DNA from: Verrucomicrobiota bacterium
Lineage (GTDB): Bacteria; Verrucomicrobiota; Verrucomicrobiia; Verrucomicrobiales; Akkermansiaceae
Reading direction: 5' to 3'
Length of the DNA: 64,000 nt
Assembly: GCA_017301995.1 (NCBI GenBank)
Contig: JAFLEH010000005.1
Coordinates: forward strand, 173,181 to 237,180
Below the pieces are notes generated by a model. That model saw nothing but the letters and a program-made list of their open reading frames with translations, did no database searches and was not told the origin of the DNA. Both the position numbers and the translations under genes were made by a program. Positions 15,354 through 23,695 of this stretch are shown here, piece by piece (position 1 is the first letter of the stretch; every line of letters begins with the position of its first letter).

Positions 15354-15665
15354 ATGGGACTTGAATCCGACATTCTATCCGACCTGCGGCAGCTTCTCAC
15401 CGAGCATGGCGTGATGGCGCGGTGGCAGGGCATCGACCTGCTGGTGCTGGCAAGCCGCATCCGCAACGAGCAGCAGATCGACTTGGGCGGCATGTTGGAG
15501 TCCCCAGACCTGAGCGTGCGGGTGCCCAAGCTGGCATTCCCGGCCGCGCTGCCGAAGTTCGGTGAGAAGATCGAGGTGGACGGTGCCGGATACCGCATCA
15601 GCCGGGTTTCCAATCATCCGCGCTCGCCACTCCTAACCCTCACCCTGACCAGCACCGATGAGTGA
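15354..15665 (+). CDS. Head-tail joining protein (connector-type, predicted)
   Basis: 103 residues. The helical N-terminus (ESDILSDLRQLLTEHGVMARWQGIDLLVLASRIRNEQQ) is followed by a beta-rich C-terminus ending IEVDGAGYRISRVSNHPRSP, with an end that reads like a lambda gpFII/ATP-binding-sugar-transporter-like stopper (DGAGYRI.RV). Position after the capsid and before a gp10-like gene supports a neck or joining role. Confidence 0.6.
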   Translation: MGLESDILSDLRQLLTEHGVMARWQGIDLLVLASRIRNEQQIDLGGMLESPDLSVRVPKLAFPAALPKFGEKIEVDGAGYRISRVSNHPRSPLLTLTLTSTDE

Positions 15666-16467
15666 CGACGCAATCCGCTTCACGGCCCGGATGAAGGGCG
15701 CGTTCAACGTGGCCCGCCTGCTTCGCCGCTACCCGGAAAAGGTCGGCCGCACGCTCGAATCTCTGGTGAAACAGGAGGCGCGGGGGCTGGCCGTGGAACT
15801 CGCCCGCAACACCCGGCCGTTCGGGTTTTCCGAAAAGGCGAAACAGCAGGGCGAAAAGGCGGTTGCCGGTGACATCAACAAGGTGTTCGCCGTGCCGTCC
15901 GACGCTTACGAGAAAACGCGGGCGTCCGATCCGGCCGCCGCCGATAGGTTTTGGGCCAACATCCAGAACCGCCGGTTTGCCAGGGCCGGGCAGGCATTGC
16001 GTTCCTCCAACTCGCCGTGGAAAAGCCTGCCGGTCGGCCGGTTGGACCCGAAACTCCATCAGCAAAGCCGCACCGGGCGCCACGGCAACGTGAAACGGAA
16101 GGTCCCGGCCCAGATCGTTACCAGCCCGAAAGCGCTCGATTCCTATGTCGCCAAAATCCAGAAGCGGGTCGGCTTCGCCAAGGGATCGTGGCTCAACGCC
16201 GCCAAAAACATCGGCGGCAAGGTGCGGGGTGCCGCACAGTGGGTGACCCGGCACAAGCAGGCACCGGGCAGCGCCACGGTCAGGACCGGCGACAAGCCTG
16301 CGGTCACGCTGGTCAACCGGCTCGACTACATCGACGAGGTGAGCACCCACAAGGGGATCACGCTTGCGCTTGAAGTGGCAGCGGGACGGCTTCGCAAAGC
16401 GCTGGTCACCTCCATGAAGGTGATTGCCGACCGGACCAATAGCGCCCTGCGCCGCCGCGCCGGTTGA
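15658..16467 (+). CDS. Minor tail / HK97 gp10-like neck protein (predicted)
   Basis: 269 residues; the start overlaps the previous gene by 8 bases. It is very basic, with helical ends: FNVARLLRRYPEKVGRTLESLVKQEARGLAVELARNTRPFG at the start and GITLALEVAAGRLRKALVTSMKVIADRTNSALRRRAG at the end. The family is longer than classic gp10 (about 150 residues) because of a central basic insertion. Order (joining protein, this gene, tail terminator, tube) fits a tail-completion role. Confidence 0.5.
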   Translation: MSDDAIRFTARMKGAFNVARLLRRYPEKVGRTLESLVKQEARGLAVELARNTRPFGFSEKAKQQGEKAVAGDINKVFAVPSDAYEKTRASDPAAADRFWANIQNRRFARAGQALRSSNSPWKSLPVGRLDPKLHQQSRTGRHGNVKRKVPAQIVTSPKALDSYVAKIQKRVGFAKGSWLNAAKNIGGKVRGAAQWVTRHKQAPGSATVRTGDKPAVTLVNRLDYIDEVSTHKGITLALEVAAGRLRKALVTSMKVIADRTNSALRRRAG

Positions 16468-16485
16468 CGCGGCCACTGGGGCACC
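16464..16485 (+). promoter_or_regulatory. TTGAC / GGGG bipartite start-proximal element
   Basis: TTGAC at 16464 contains the stop codon of the preceding gene; TGGGGC follows at 16478 and ATG at 16486 (22 bases from TTGAC). Confidence 0.45.
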
Positions 16486-16911
16486 ATGCCTAACCTGATC
16501 GAAGACGCACTCACCTCAAAGCTCGCCGCCTGGTTGCACGCCAATCGTCCCGATGGCTTTCCCGCCGACCTGCCAATCCATGTCGCCCGCCGCGACGAAC
16601 TCCGCACGCGCCCGTGCGTGGTGCTCGATGCCACCGAGTCCAAGCCCTATCCGTCCATGCCGGACACCGCGATGGTCAAGCTGACCGTCCATCTGTTCAC
16701 CCAAGTGGACGACACCCCGGCGGAAACCCACGCGGAATGGGCGGCGGCGCTGGTGACGATCCTGCGCAACAAGCCAGCCATCCAGACGGCGCTCAACTCG
16801 GCCACCTTCATCCTTCACACCCTGATTCCCCGCGACAGCGCCACGACTCCCGACGAGGCGCGCGGCCGTGAAACCGTGTTGGGGTATGACGCGGTGGTGT
16901 CGGCGGTGTGA
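16486..16911 (+). CDS. Tail terminator protein (gpU-like, predicted)
   Basis: 141 residues with alpha/beta pattern (LIEDALTSKLAAWLHANRPDGF, RPCVVLDATESKPYP, VKLTVHLFTQVDDTPAETHAEWAAALVTILRN). It resembles minor tail proteins that cap the growing tail tube. It lies directly upstream of the tube gene, as gpU precedes gpV in lambda. Assignment by size, fold impression and order. Confidence 0.6.
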   Translation: MPNLIEDALTSKLAAWLHANRPDGFPADLPIHVARRDELRTRPCVVLDATESKPYPSMPDTAMVKLTVHLFTQVDDTPAETHAEWAAALVTILRNKPAIQTALNSATFILHTLIPRDSATTPDEARGRETVLGYDAVVSAV

Positions 16912-16917
16912 GCGCGG

Positions 16918-16936
16918 TTGACAAGCGGCCCGTGGC
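16918..16936 (+). promoter_or_regulatory. TTGAC bipartite start-proximal element
   Basis: TTGAC starts exactly 19 bases before ATG 16937. The G-rich half is weaker here (CCCGTGGC). Confidence 0.42.
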
Positions 16937-17311
16937 ATGTCCGCTAACCTTCTTGGCATCACCGGCAACTGGGGTATCACGACCGCACAGTCGGGAATCA
17001 TCCTCTATGACCAATCGTTCGACTTCTCCATCCAGGACAAGCCGGTTCTGAACATCAGTGGGGAAATCCAGGGTCTCTCGCTCTATCAGGGAAAAACCGA
17101 GGTCAAACTTTCCGGCCTGGTGCCCAAGACCTCCGCGTTCAACGGCAAGCTCGGCAGTTCGCTGGCCCTTGCCAACGCCATCCCCGACCACCTTCCCACC
17201 TCCGGCGGCACCACCATCGTCATGCAGATCAGCCGCAGCCTCAACAACGAGGATTTCGAGAAGATCGACATCACCGCGACCCACTATCCCTTCATCACGC
17301 TTGGGGCGTGA
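16937..17311 (+). CDS. Major tail tube protein (predicted)
   Basis: 124 residues, beta-rich (GIILYDQSFDFSIQDKPVLNI, TEVKLSGLVPKTSAFNGKLGSSLALANA, TTIVMQISRSLNNEDFEKIDI). It is preceded by the gpU-like gene and followed, after one small gene, by the frameshifting tail chaperone, the standard address of the tube protein. It is short for a tube protein (lambda gpV is 246), so it may lack the C-terminal Ig-like domain. Confidence 0.6.
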   Translation: MSANLLGITGNWGITTAQSGIILYDQSFDFSIQDKPVLNISGEIQGLSLYQGKTEVKLSGLVPKTSAFNGKLGSSLALANAIPDHLPTSGGTTIVMQISRSLNNEDFEKIDITATHYPFITLGA

Positions 17312-17338
17312 TCTCCACTCTAACTCCGAGATCCCCGA

Positions 17339-17740
17339 ATGAACGCCGTTTCCCATATTTCCTCCACCGCCACCAGCAACACCTGCCTCGCCGCCGCGTT
17401 GACTGCTGTCGGCATTCCTCTCGCCGAAAAGCCGTTCGTCCGCGTGGTCGGCGATGGCATCCGCGGCGAGCGCACCGTCTGGTTCTTCGAGCCGCAAAGC
17501 CCATGTGGCAAGTTCCAGACCAAGGAGTTGATCGCCGCATGGCATGACGAAGGCTGGCACATCGCAAACCCCGAGCATCCGTTCGCTTACATCAAGTGCG
17601 CCCTGCTCAATCGCGAGCGGCTCGTGGACAAGGTGAAGCAGGACGTGCCGCTCGCCTGCATCAAACGCCGGGGCAAGATCGCCTTCATCCCGCTCGACGC
17701 CAGCCCCGCCACCGAAGACCTGTTCCTCCGCTACCTCTGA
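17339..17740 (+). CDS. Phage protein of unknown function between tube and tail chaperone
   Basis: 133 residues with several Cys residues (TCLAAALTAVGIPLAEKPFVRVVGDG, FFEPQSPCGKFQTKELIAAWHDEGW, LACIKRRGKIAFIPLDASPATEDLFLRYL). No signal peptide. Ten bases separate its ATG from the gene before it is fully clear, and the next gene starts 7 bases after its stop, so it is part of the tail operon. No family recognised. Confidence 0.55.
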   Translation: MNAVSHISSTATSNTCLAAALTAVGIPLAEKPFVRVVGDGIRGERTVWFFEPQSPCGKFQTKELIAAWHDEGWHIANPEHPFAYIKCALLNRERLVDKVKQDVPLACIKRRGKIAFIPLDASPATEDLFLRYL

Positions 17741-17747
17741 AATTCCC

Positions 17748-18167
17748 ATGAACGACACCGACCGCCAATCCAACCTATCCGCCGCCTTCCACGATATTGA
17801 GACCATCGTCGGCGGCCACGCCATGCGCCCGTTATCGCTGGCCAGCTACGATGTGCTGCTCCGCACCGGCAACCCGCTGGTCAAGGGGGAGACGCCCGCC
17901 GAAGGCACGCCCGAGTTCACCGGTGCCCTGATGGGTTTCGTCTATGCCCACTGCGCCCCGTGGCCCGAGGTGGTGCGTTCGTCGTTCGACGACCAGGCGT
18001 TCCGCGAAGCCGCTCTGATCTTCTGCGGTGGTCTGACCCCGGCCGACTTCCAGACCGCGTTCAAGCGTCTTGAGGAACAAAGCCGTGAACTGGAGGCGGC
18101 GCAGGTGGATCCCGTGGCCGGCATCGGCGGAAAAAAGCCGCTCCCTGCGACGAACCCGGTTTCCTAG
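17748..18167 (+). CDS. Tail assembly chaperone, short form (gpG-like)
   Basis: 139 residues, helical (SNLSAAFHDIETIVGGHAMRPLSLASYDVLLRTGN, FREAALIFCGGLTPADFQTAFKRLEEQSRELEAA). It is located between tube and tape measure genes, where gpG-type chaperones lie. Near its 3' end the zero-frame codons GGA AAA AAG contain the slippery heptamer A AAA AAG (18131-18137); a -1 shift enters a second frame that stays open to 18373. The short form would coat the tape measure during tail assembly. Confidence 0.8.
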   Translation: MNDTDRQSNLSAAFHDIETIVGGHAMRPLSLASYDVLLRTGNPLVKGETPAEGTPEFTGALMGFVYAHCAPWPEVVRSSFDDQAFREAALIFCGGLTPADFQTAFKRLEEQSRELEAAQVDPVAGIGGKKPLPATNPVS

Positions 18168-18373
18168 CCGCCCAGGTGTTCGCCATCGCCGCCGAAACAG
18201 GCTGGCCCGAGGAGCGGATTCTGTTCATGCCGCTGGCCCGGCTGTTCCAATACCAGCACTGCCTGCTGCGGCGGAATGGCGTGCGGGCGCATTGGAGCAG
18301 CACGGGGGAGGCGCGAATAAGCCTGCGGGAACAGTTGGAGACGTTGAGGGAACGGTGGGGACGGCCATTGTGA
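18131..18373 (+). CDS. -1 frameshift extension giving the gpGT-like long chaperone
   Basis: After slippage on A AAA AAG (18131-18137) translation would resume at G18137 and read AAPCDEPGFLAAQVFAIAAE, then TGWPEERILFMPLARLFQYQHCLLRRNG, to the stop at 18371-18373. The T part normally recruits the tail tube protein. The heptamer is a classical high-efficiency bacterial slippery sequence, and the product architecture matches lambda G/GT. There is no good independent start (only GTG 18176), which supports expression by frameshift. Confidence 0.8.
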   Translation, partial: KKAAPCDEPGFLAAQVFAIAAETGWPEERILFMPLARLFQYQHCLLRRNGVRAHWSSTGEARISLREQLETLRERWGRPL

Positions 18374-18467
18374 CACCTGGTGTATCGGTGAGTGCCTGCA
18401 ATTCGGCTTGATTCCGCGCAAAGGCACACTAGCCTGTGGCCCGACGACAAATGCTAAAGCTGGGGTA

Positions 18468-20201
18468 ATGAAGATATGGCATGCCAACGACGCGATTTCC
18501 ATGGGAGCTTATTCGATTGCCGAGAACCTGCTTTTCGCCATCCTTGCCCAGACCCCCGAAAGCGAGTTCCTCCCATTCGAGAAACTTTTTGTCGCACTGA
18601 ATAGCAACCGTCCCTGCCATGCCGGTTATCTGAACGATGTTCACATGGCGTGCGGGTGTTTTGAAAAAGCCAAGGAAGCTTACGCGGCCACCGACCATCA
18701 GCGGAAGCTTGGCGATTTGTGCTGGATTCAAGGGGATCTGACTTCCGCCGAAGGGCACTATCTGACTCCGAAAAGCGGCGCTCAATCCTACCGAACACAG
18801 CTGGATCATGACCGGCTCATCAAGCTGGCGTTCCATCAAGGGCAATGGGACAAAGTTGTCCAACGGTTCACGGGCGCGCCATTCAGCCGGGGTTTCAGTG
18901 AAGGCCGGGTTTGTTGCGGAAACTCAGAAACCGCCGCCAGTCCCTTTTTGGAGATGCTGGCCATCGCGTTGCTCAAGCTCGGTCAGGAGACGCCCTCGAC
19001 CATTCTGGAAGTCTTGTCGTCGGCATTCGGTTTGTCGCCGAAGTCTTGGAACGCGTTTGTTTCCAACCCGACACTCGCCCAAGAGGCCACAGTAGGGAAG
19101 ATCCAAAAGAGATGCACGCCGCGCCCCGGCAAAAATCCCCCTGTCACGGTTGAGCAGGCATTGCATCGGGGCCGGACAGCGCGCTCCCTCGATGTGTTGA
19201 ACTATATCGAACACTGCGATGACCTGTTAGTCGAGGCGCAGGAACATCTGGAACGATTCGGGAACACCGGTGATGACACCTCCCTACGCGAATTCATCGG
19301 GATTGTCACTCGCTCAGGGATCACGGCGGTGAGCCATTCCTTCCTGTTCTCGGCAATGGGCCATGATAGCTTCGCGCCGTCTGATGCTTCACCGGAGCGC
19401 ATGGCCCGGCTGTATGGCAGCCATCCTGTCATGAACAAAAGGCACTTCGGAAAGCTCCTCCAAATCAAGTTTGAGCAACGCTTGCCTTTGACCGGCTGCG
19501 AGATCGTCACCGGTCTCTTTCAACAGATGGGCTCTCTCAGCGCGATCCTTGAACCCGGATCGGTTCAGGATTTTTTCGGGATCGGCAAGTTGGCGTACTT
19601 CCGCGACTGGGCGGAAATGCGTCTGACGGATTGGCTTTCGGGGCGGGGTGCGGCAATGGCAGAGGATGTCGCCGGCGTGTGGCGCGAAGGAAGGCCGCAG
19701 CCAGTCAGGCATGCGTTCGGCGGCGAAACGAAGCGGACACCTGAATCGCCGAGAAACATGGCCGAATGGAACGAGCTTTTGAATGTGGCCGCGAAATGGC
19801 TGCAGGCCCGGTGGAAGAGGGAGATCGGATCAACGGCGTGGGTTTCCGAAAACCAGCTTTTCCAACTTCTGAAACGCCAACTGGCGGGAATGCGGGTTCA
19901 GCAACACGCCCAGCCCACTTGGATCTCGCCTCAACACCTGGATGTATATGTTCCGGAGGTTGCGATCGCTGTTGAATACATGGGGTTGCAACACTACGAG
20001 CCCGTTGGGTTCTTTGGTGGGGATGAGGGATTCGGCATCCTTCAGGAAAGGGACCGGAAAAAGAGTGAAGCGTGTGCCAGGCACGGAGTTGACCTGTTCC
20101 TCGTCAAGCATGATGAGGATATTGGCGCCAGGGCACGGGAGATTGTCGGATATGCCAGAAGCAAGAAAGATAAGCTTTTGCAAACTCACGCGGCGAGGTG
20201 A
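18468..20201 (+). CDS. Moron: helical-repeat protein with C-terminal endonuclease-like domain
   Basis: 577 residues from ATG 18468 (an ORF extends to 18408, but MKIWHANDAISMGAYSIAENLL is the better start). Residues 1-~150 are paired helices of TPR-like character (YLNDVHMACGCFEKAKEAY, LGDLCWIQGDLTSAEGHYL); the middle (~230-440) is helical and unclassified. Residues ~457-545 look like a restriction-endonuclease fold: WVSENQLFQLLKRQL, HLDVYVPEVAIAVEYMGLQH, then ERDRKKSEACARHGVDLFLVKHDE. D490 and the E-x-x-G-x-QH set are candidate catalytic residues. It lies between tail chaperone and tape measure, where no virion gene is expected; a defence or exclusion role is inferred. Confidence 0.65.
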   Translation: MKIWHANDAISMGAYSIAENLLFAILAQTPESEFLPFEKLFVALNSNRPCHAGYLNDVHMACGCFEKAKEAYAATDHQRKLGDLCWIQGDLTSAEGHYLTPKSGAQSYRTQLDHDRLIKLAFHQGQWDKVVQRFTGAPFSRGFSEGRVCCGNSETAASPFLEMLAIALLKLGQETPSTILEVLSSAFGLSPKSWNAFVSNPTLAQEATVGKIQKRCTPRPGKNPPVTVEQALHRGRTARSLDVLNYIEHCDDLLVEAQEHLERFGNTGDDTSLREFIGIVTRSGITAVSHSFLFSAMGHDSFAPSDASPERMARLYGSHPVMNKRHFGKLLQIKFEQRLPLTGCEIVTGLFQQMGSLSAILEPGSVQDFFGIGKLAYFRDWAEMRLTDWLSGRGAAMAEDVAGVWREGRPQPVRHAFGGETKRTPESPRNMAEWNELLNVAAKWLQARWKREIGSTAWVSENQLFQLLKRQLAGMRVQQHAQPTWISPQHLDVYVPEVAIAVEYMGLQHYEPVGFFGGDEGFGILQERDRKKSEACARHGVDLFLVKHDEDIGARAREIVGYARSKKDKLLQTHAAR

Positions 20202-20228
20202 AATCCAGCGACGTCTTCGCGCACGCTG

Positions 20229-20247
20229 TTGACTTCGCCCCCGGCGC
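20229..20247 (+). promoter_or_regulatory. TTGAC / GGCG bipartite start-proximal element
   Basis: TTGAC begins exactly 19 bases before ATG 20248, with CCCGGCGC before the start. It lies just right of the second cargo gene. Confidence 0.48.
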
Positions 20248-21999
20248 ATGAGCGCCCTCACCGTCACCCTTGGAGCCGACATCACCGCGTTGAAACACGC
20301 CATGGCCGGTGCCACCGAACTTGTCGCCGCGTCGGCCAAGCGCATGGGGAAACTCACCGGCGCGGGACTGGCGGGACTCGGCAAGGGCGGCGCGGCGGCG
20401 CTGGGCAAGGGATTCGATGTCGCCGGGGTTGCGTTCAAGGCGTCCATCGGTGCCGCGATGGCCGGTGGTGCCGCTGCCATGGGCGTGGGTATGAAGTCGG
20501 TCATGGCCGCGGCGGATTTCGAGCAGACCAAGGTGGCGTTCGCCACGCTGATCGGTGACGCAGCCAAAGCCGAGGAAACCCTGGCCAAGCTCCGCAAGCT
20601 CGGCGCGGAAACCCCGTTCGAGTTTCCCGAACTGGCCGATGCCGGCCGCAAGCTCATTGCCTTCGGTGAGTCCGCCGACTCGGTGCCGGAGACCCTGCGG
20701 CGGATCGGCGACGTGTCAGCAGGCGTGCAGGCGCCGATCAACGAGATCGCCGAACTCTACGGCAAGGCGCGGGTCCAGGGGCGGTTGTTCGCCGAGGACA
20801 TCAACCAGCTCACCGGGCGCGGCATCCCGATCATTCAGGAACTCGCCAAGCAGTTCGGCGTGTCGGACTCGCAGGTGAAGAAGCTTGTGGAATCCGGCCA
20901 GGTCGGCTTCTCCAACATCGAGAAGGCGTTCATCGACATGACCTCGCAGGGCGGCAGGTTCTCGGGCATGATGGAGGCGCAGAGCAAAACCACCTCAGGC
21001 CTGTTCTCCACGCTCAAGGACTCTATCAATGAAGTTTTTCTAACGCTGGGCCAACCGATCAATGACGCCTTGCGCCCGCTCATCGCCGATGCCGTCGGCC
21101 TGATCTCGAAACTCGCCCCGATGGCGGCGGCGGCAGGCGCGGCGGTCAGGGACTCGATCCGCTTCGTGATGGCGGCGTTCCAGAGCGGGCAAGTCATGGA
21201 ACTTGTCACCACATCCCTCAAGCTCGGGTTCGCGGTGGCCGTCAACTCGCTGGTGAGCGGACTGCGGCTCGCCGTGTCGTTCTTCTGGTATCTCATCACC
21301 GACAGCGCGATGTGGAAGGGCCTGGGCGAGACGATGCTAGGGCTTGCCGCCGGACTCGGTGCCGCGCTGCTCAACGCCCTCCAGGCACCCATCGCCTATC
21401 TGGGAGCCGGAATGGACTGGGTTGCCGCGAAACTCCTCAAGGGACTGCTCAAGATTCCCGGCATGGACGAACTGCTGGGGTTTGGCGAGGGCGACGTGAC
21501 GGACGATTTCGGAACCCTGCTGGAAGCCCAGAAAGAAAGCCTTCGCGGCATCGCCGACGGCATCACCGTGGCGGCGGGCGAACTGATGGGCGGCGGCGCG
21601 GTGGGCCTCGCGGAAGGTGCCAGGAACGCGGCGGAAAAGGCGGGAAGTTTCGGAACCGACGACCTGATAGACACCTCCGGACTCAAGGATGACATGGCGC
21701 GGGTGGTCGGCTCGATCCGCGATTCGATGCCCAAGCCCGAGGAAACGAAGCAGGTGGCGAAGGCGGCGGAAAAGGCCGCCGGGACATCCGGCAAATCGGC
21801 TCAGGCAGCCAGCGAGGCGAGGCTCGCCCCCATCGTGACCTCGCTCGGCAAGGTGGGCGGCGGCGGATATGTGACGGGTGCCCTCGACGCGCAGCGGGAG
21901 AACAACCGCCTGACCGGCGAAACCAACCGGCTTCTAACCGACCTCAACCGCAAGGTGGAGAAGCTCGGCGGCGGTGGCGCGGTGGCGGCGTTCGGTTGA
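20248..21999 (+). CDS. Tape measure protein
   Basis: 583 residues. N-terminal Gly/Ala-rich helix, then the conserved tape-measure core (FEQTKVAFATLIGDAAKAEETLAKL, TPFEFPELADAGRKLIAFGE, LFAEDINQLTGRGIPIIQELAKQFGVSDSQVKKLVESGQVGF, SGLFSTLKDSINEVFLTLG). Hydrophobic segments follow near 330-400 (LGLAAGLGAALLNALQAPIAYLG), which may insert in the host membrane during DNA ejection. At about 1.5 angstrom per residue this length predicts a tail of roughly 85-90 nm. Confidence 0.92.
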   Translation: MSALTVTLGADITALKHAMAGATELVAASAKRMGKLTGAGLAGLGKGGAAALGKGFDVAGVAFKASIGAAMAGGAAAMGVGMKSVMAAADFEQTKVAFATLIGDAAKAEETLAKLRKLGAETPFEFPELADAGRKLIAFGESADSVPETLRRIGDVSAGVQAPINEIAELYGKARVQGRLFAEDINQLTGRGIPIIQELAKQFGVSDSQVKKLVESGQVGFSNIEKAFIDMTSQGGRFSGMMEAQSKTTSGLFSTLKDSINEVFLTLGQPINDALRPLIADAVGLISKLAPMAAAAGAAVRDSIRFVMAAFQSGQVMELVTTSLKLGFAVAVNSLVSGLRLAVSFFWYLITDSAMWKGLGETMLGLAAGLGAALLNALQAPIAYLGAGMDWVAAKLLKGLLKIPGMDELLGFGEGDVTDDFGTLLEAQKESLRGIADGITVAAGELMGGGAVGLAEGARNAAEKAGSFGTDDLIDTSGLKDDMARVVGSIRDSMPKPEETKQVAKAAEKAAGTSGKSAQAASEARLAPIVTSLGKVGGGGYVTGALDAQRENNRLTGETNRLLTDLNRKVEKLGGGGAVAAFG

Positions 22000-22018
22000 C
22001 TCCGCGCGCCGGGGAGAG
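21996..22018 (+). promoter_or_regulatory. TTGAC / GGGG bipartite start-proximal element
   Basis: TTGAC contains the tape-measure stop codon; GCCGGGGAG follows and ATG 22019 lies 23 bases after the first T. Confidence 0.45.
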
Positions 22019-22747
22019 ATGCCCCACCATATCGCCATCCAGCCGGGCCGGCTCTATCCGCAGCCGGGATACACCCTCCAGATCGACAAGGAGGGCAAGT
22101 GGAGCGCGACCCAGATCTTCCTCTGCCACCGCGCCTCGGCCATCGCGCTGATGCCCCGTCCGGGCACCCCTCATCCGGAGGTGCCGTTCATCACCATCTC
22201 GCAGGTCACGGCGACCTTCACCGAGGGCGACCTCGCCGAGATCACCTGCCAATACGCCGGTGCCGAGGAAAAGACCCCGGAGGACGAAAAGGCCAACGCG
22301 GTTTACACCATGGGCCTTTCGCTCAGCGAGGAACCGTTGCTGTCCCATGTCCGCTACAAGGACATCCCCCAAACCGAGCGCGAGGCGATCCAGCAGATCA
22401 TGTCGGGCAAGGACAAGGACGATCAGGGCAACAAGCTCCGCGACAAGGTGGAGACCGAACTCGGGATCGAGGCGCTCGCCAAGATCGACCGCGGCCAGAC
22501 GACCTACTACAGCCCCCGCGTGACCTGGCGCGAAAGCTGGGTGCGCGACAAACCGGCCACCGCCGCCGAACTCAACGACATCGGCAACATCGCCACTCCG
22601 TCCGGTCCCGCGCCGGATCTTGCGGGCGACCGCAACTGGCTCAAGAACGGCATCACCCAGACCCAGGACGGCAAATCGTTCCGTCTCGAAAACGAATGGC
22701 TCGCCAGCGACCGGGGCGGATGGGACGTCCAAATCTACAACGACTGA
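22019..22747 (+). CDS. Tail-tip region protein of unknown function
   Basis: 242 residues from ATG 22019. Beta-rich N-terminus (YPQPGYTLQIDKEGKWSATQIFLC), acidic middle (EEKTPEDEKAN), and a C-terminus with TTYYSPRVTWRESWVRDKPATAAEL then GDRNWLKNGITQTQDGKSFRLENEW. It follows the tape measure directly, where lambda has distal tail genes M and L, but I see no similarity to them. A tail baseplate or hub role is inferred from position only. Confidence 0.55.
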   Translation: MPHHIAIQPGRLYPQPGYTLQIDKEGKWSATQIFLCHRASAIALMPRPGTPHPEVPFITISQVTATFTEGDLAEITCQYAGAEEKTPEDEKANAVYTMGLSLSEEPLLSHVRYKDIPQTEREAIQQIMSGKDKDDQGNKLRDKVETELGIEALAKIDRGQTTYYSPRVTWRESWVRDKPATAAELNDIGNIATPSGPAPDLAGDRNWLKNGITQTQDGKSFRLENEWLASDRGGWDVQIYND

Positions 22748-22752
22748 CCGCC

Positions 22753-23688
22753 ATGAGACTGCCCAACAAAAAGAAACCAGGCGACCCGGTCATGGCGGAG
22801 GACTGGAACCTTCTGTTGGACGCCGTGGCCGCACGCACGCCGCGACCGGGCGACGGACTGAAGTTCATCTCGTCATCCGGCGGCTTCGCCTATTCGTCGC
22901 CGAAACCGGCCGGTTCCATACCGGGCCATCCGCCGTTCTCGGTGATCGCCATCGCCAGATCGGGCGGCGGCTATCTGGTCACGATGAAAGAGGGATGGGT
23001 GATCGAGCGGCTGCCGAAAACCGAGTCCCATCCGGCGGTGAAGTTCCGGATGCCGAAATTCTCAGGCACGGCCCTCGACGCGATTCCGAAACCGCAGATC
23101 CCCATGGGTTTCGGCAGCATCGCCTGGTGCCGCGTCACCACCGCCACGGACGGCACCGTCACCGGCGATCCGGAAATCGTCATTTCCTCCGGGGACAAGG
23201 ACGGCGTCCATTATTATCCGGAGGACCCGGACGGGTCAGGCCAGCCGGGCGAATGTTTCGTCAGGCTGTTCAAGCTGGAGAGCGACGGCGGCGTTCCGAG
23301 GGTGCGGGTCTATCAGCAGAGCGACATCGAGCACTGGGCGCAGTTGTGGACCGGGAAAAACACCGGCACCGGAGCCCGCGTGTTCAAGGACCACCACGAG
23401 GAGGAAAACACCTACAGGTTCAGGACGATCAAAGGGATCGCGCCTATCAAGGCGGAGGAGAACGGCGGCGAGATCGAGATTTCAGCCGGTGGCGGCGGCA
23501 ACCTCAACCTGACGATCCTCTACGCCTCGTTCGACGCGGACGGCCGCAAGGTGATGGAATCCCCGGAAGTGGAGAGCGTCCTCCACTGGCGCGGCGGGAT
23601 GTTTGTCGGCACCACCGATCCGGACGAGGGCGATCCCCCGGACGATCTGATCGAAAAGTCGGTTAGTCTGGCGCGGGATGTGACCTGA
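22753..23688 (+). CDS. Tail-associated protein of unknown function
   Basis: 311 residues from ATG 22753, five bases after the previous stop. The N-terminus (MRLPNKKKPGDPVMAEDWNLLLDAV) is a motif often seen in phage or verrucomicrobial tail-associated proteins (a short 'add to tail' helix). The rest is mixed beta with Gly-rich loops (SSSGGFAYSSPKPAGSIPG). The C-terminus ends in a beta-rich part (ILYASFDADGRKVMESPEVES) typical of structural proteins. Function not recognised. Confidence 0.55.
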   Translation: MRLPNKKKPGDPVMAEDWNLLLDAVAARTPRPGDGLKFISSSGGFAYSSPKPAGSIPGHPPFSVIAIARSGGGYLVTMKEGWVIERLPKTESHPAVKFRMPKFSGTALDAIPKPQIPMGFGSIAWCRVTTATDGTVTGDPEIVISSGDKDGVHYYPEDPDGSGQPGECFVRLFKLESDGGVPRVRVYQQSDIEHWAQLWTGKNTGTGARVFKDHHEEENTYRFRTIKGIAPIKAEENGGEIEISAGGGGNLNLTILYASFDADGRKVMESPEVESVLHWRGGMFVGTTDPDEGDPPDDLIEKSVSLARDVT

Positions 23689-23695
23689 CCGCCGG

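Noticed and set aside
22099..22752. In-frame extension upstream of the gene at 22753
   Set aside because: It overlaps the well-supported gene 22019-22747 in another frame and has Arg/Pro-rich shadow composition.
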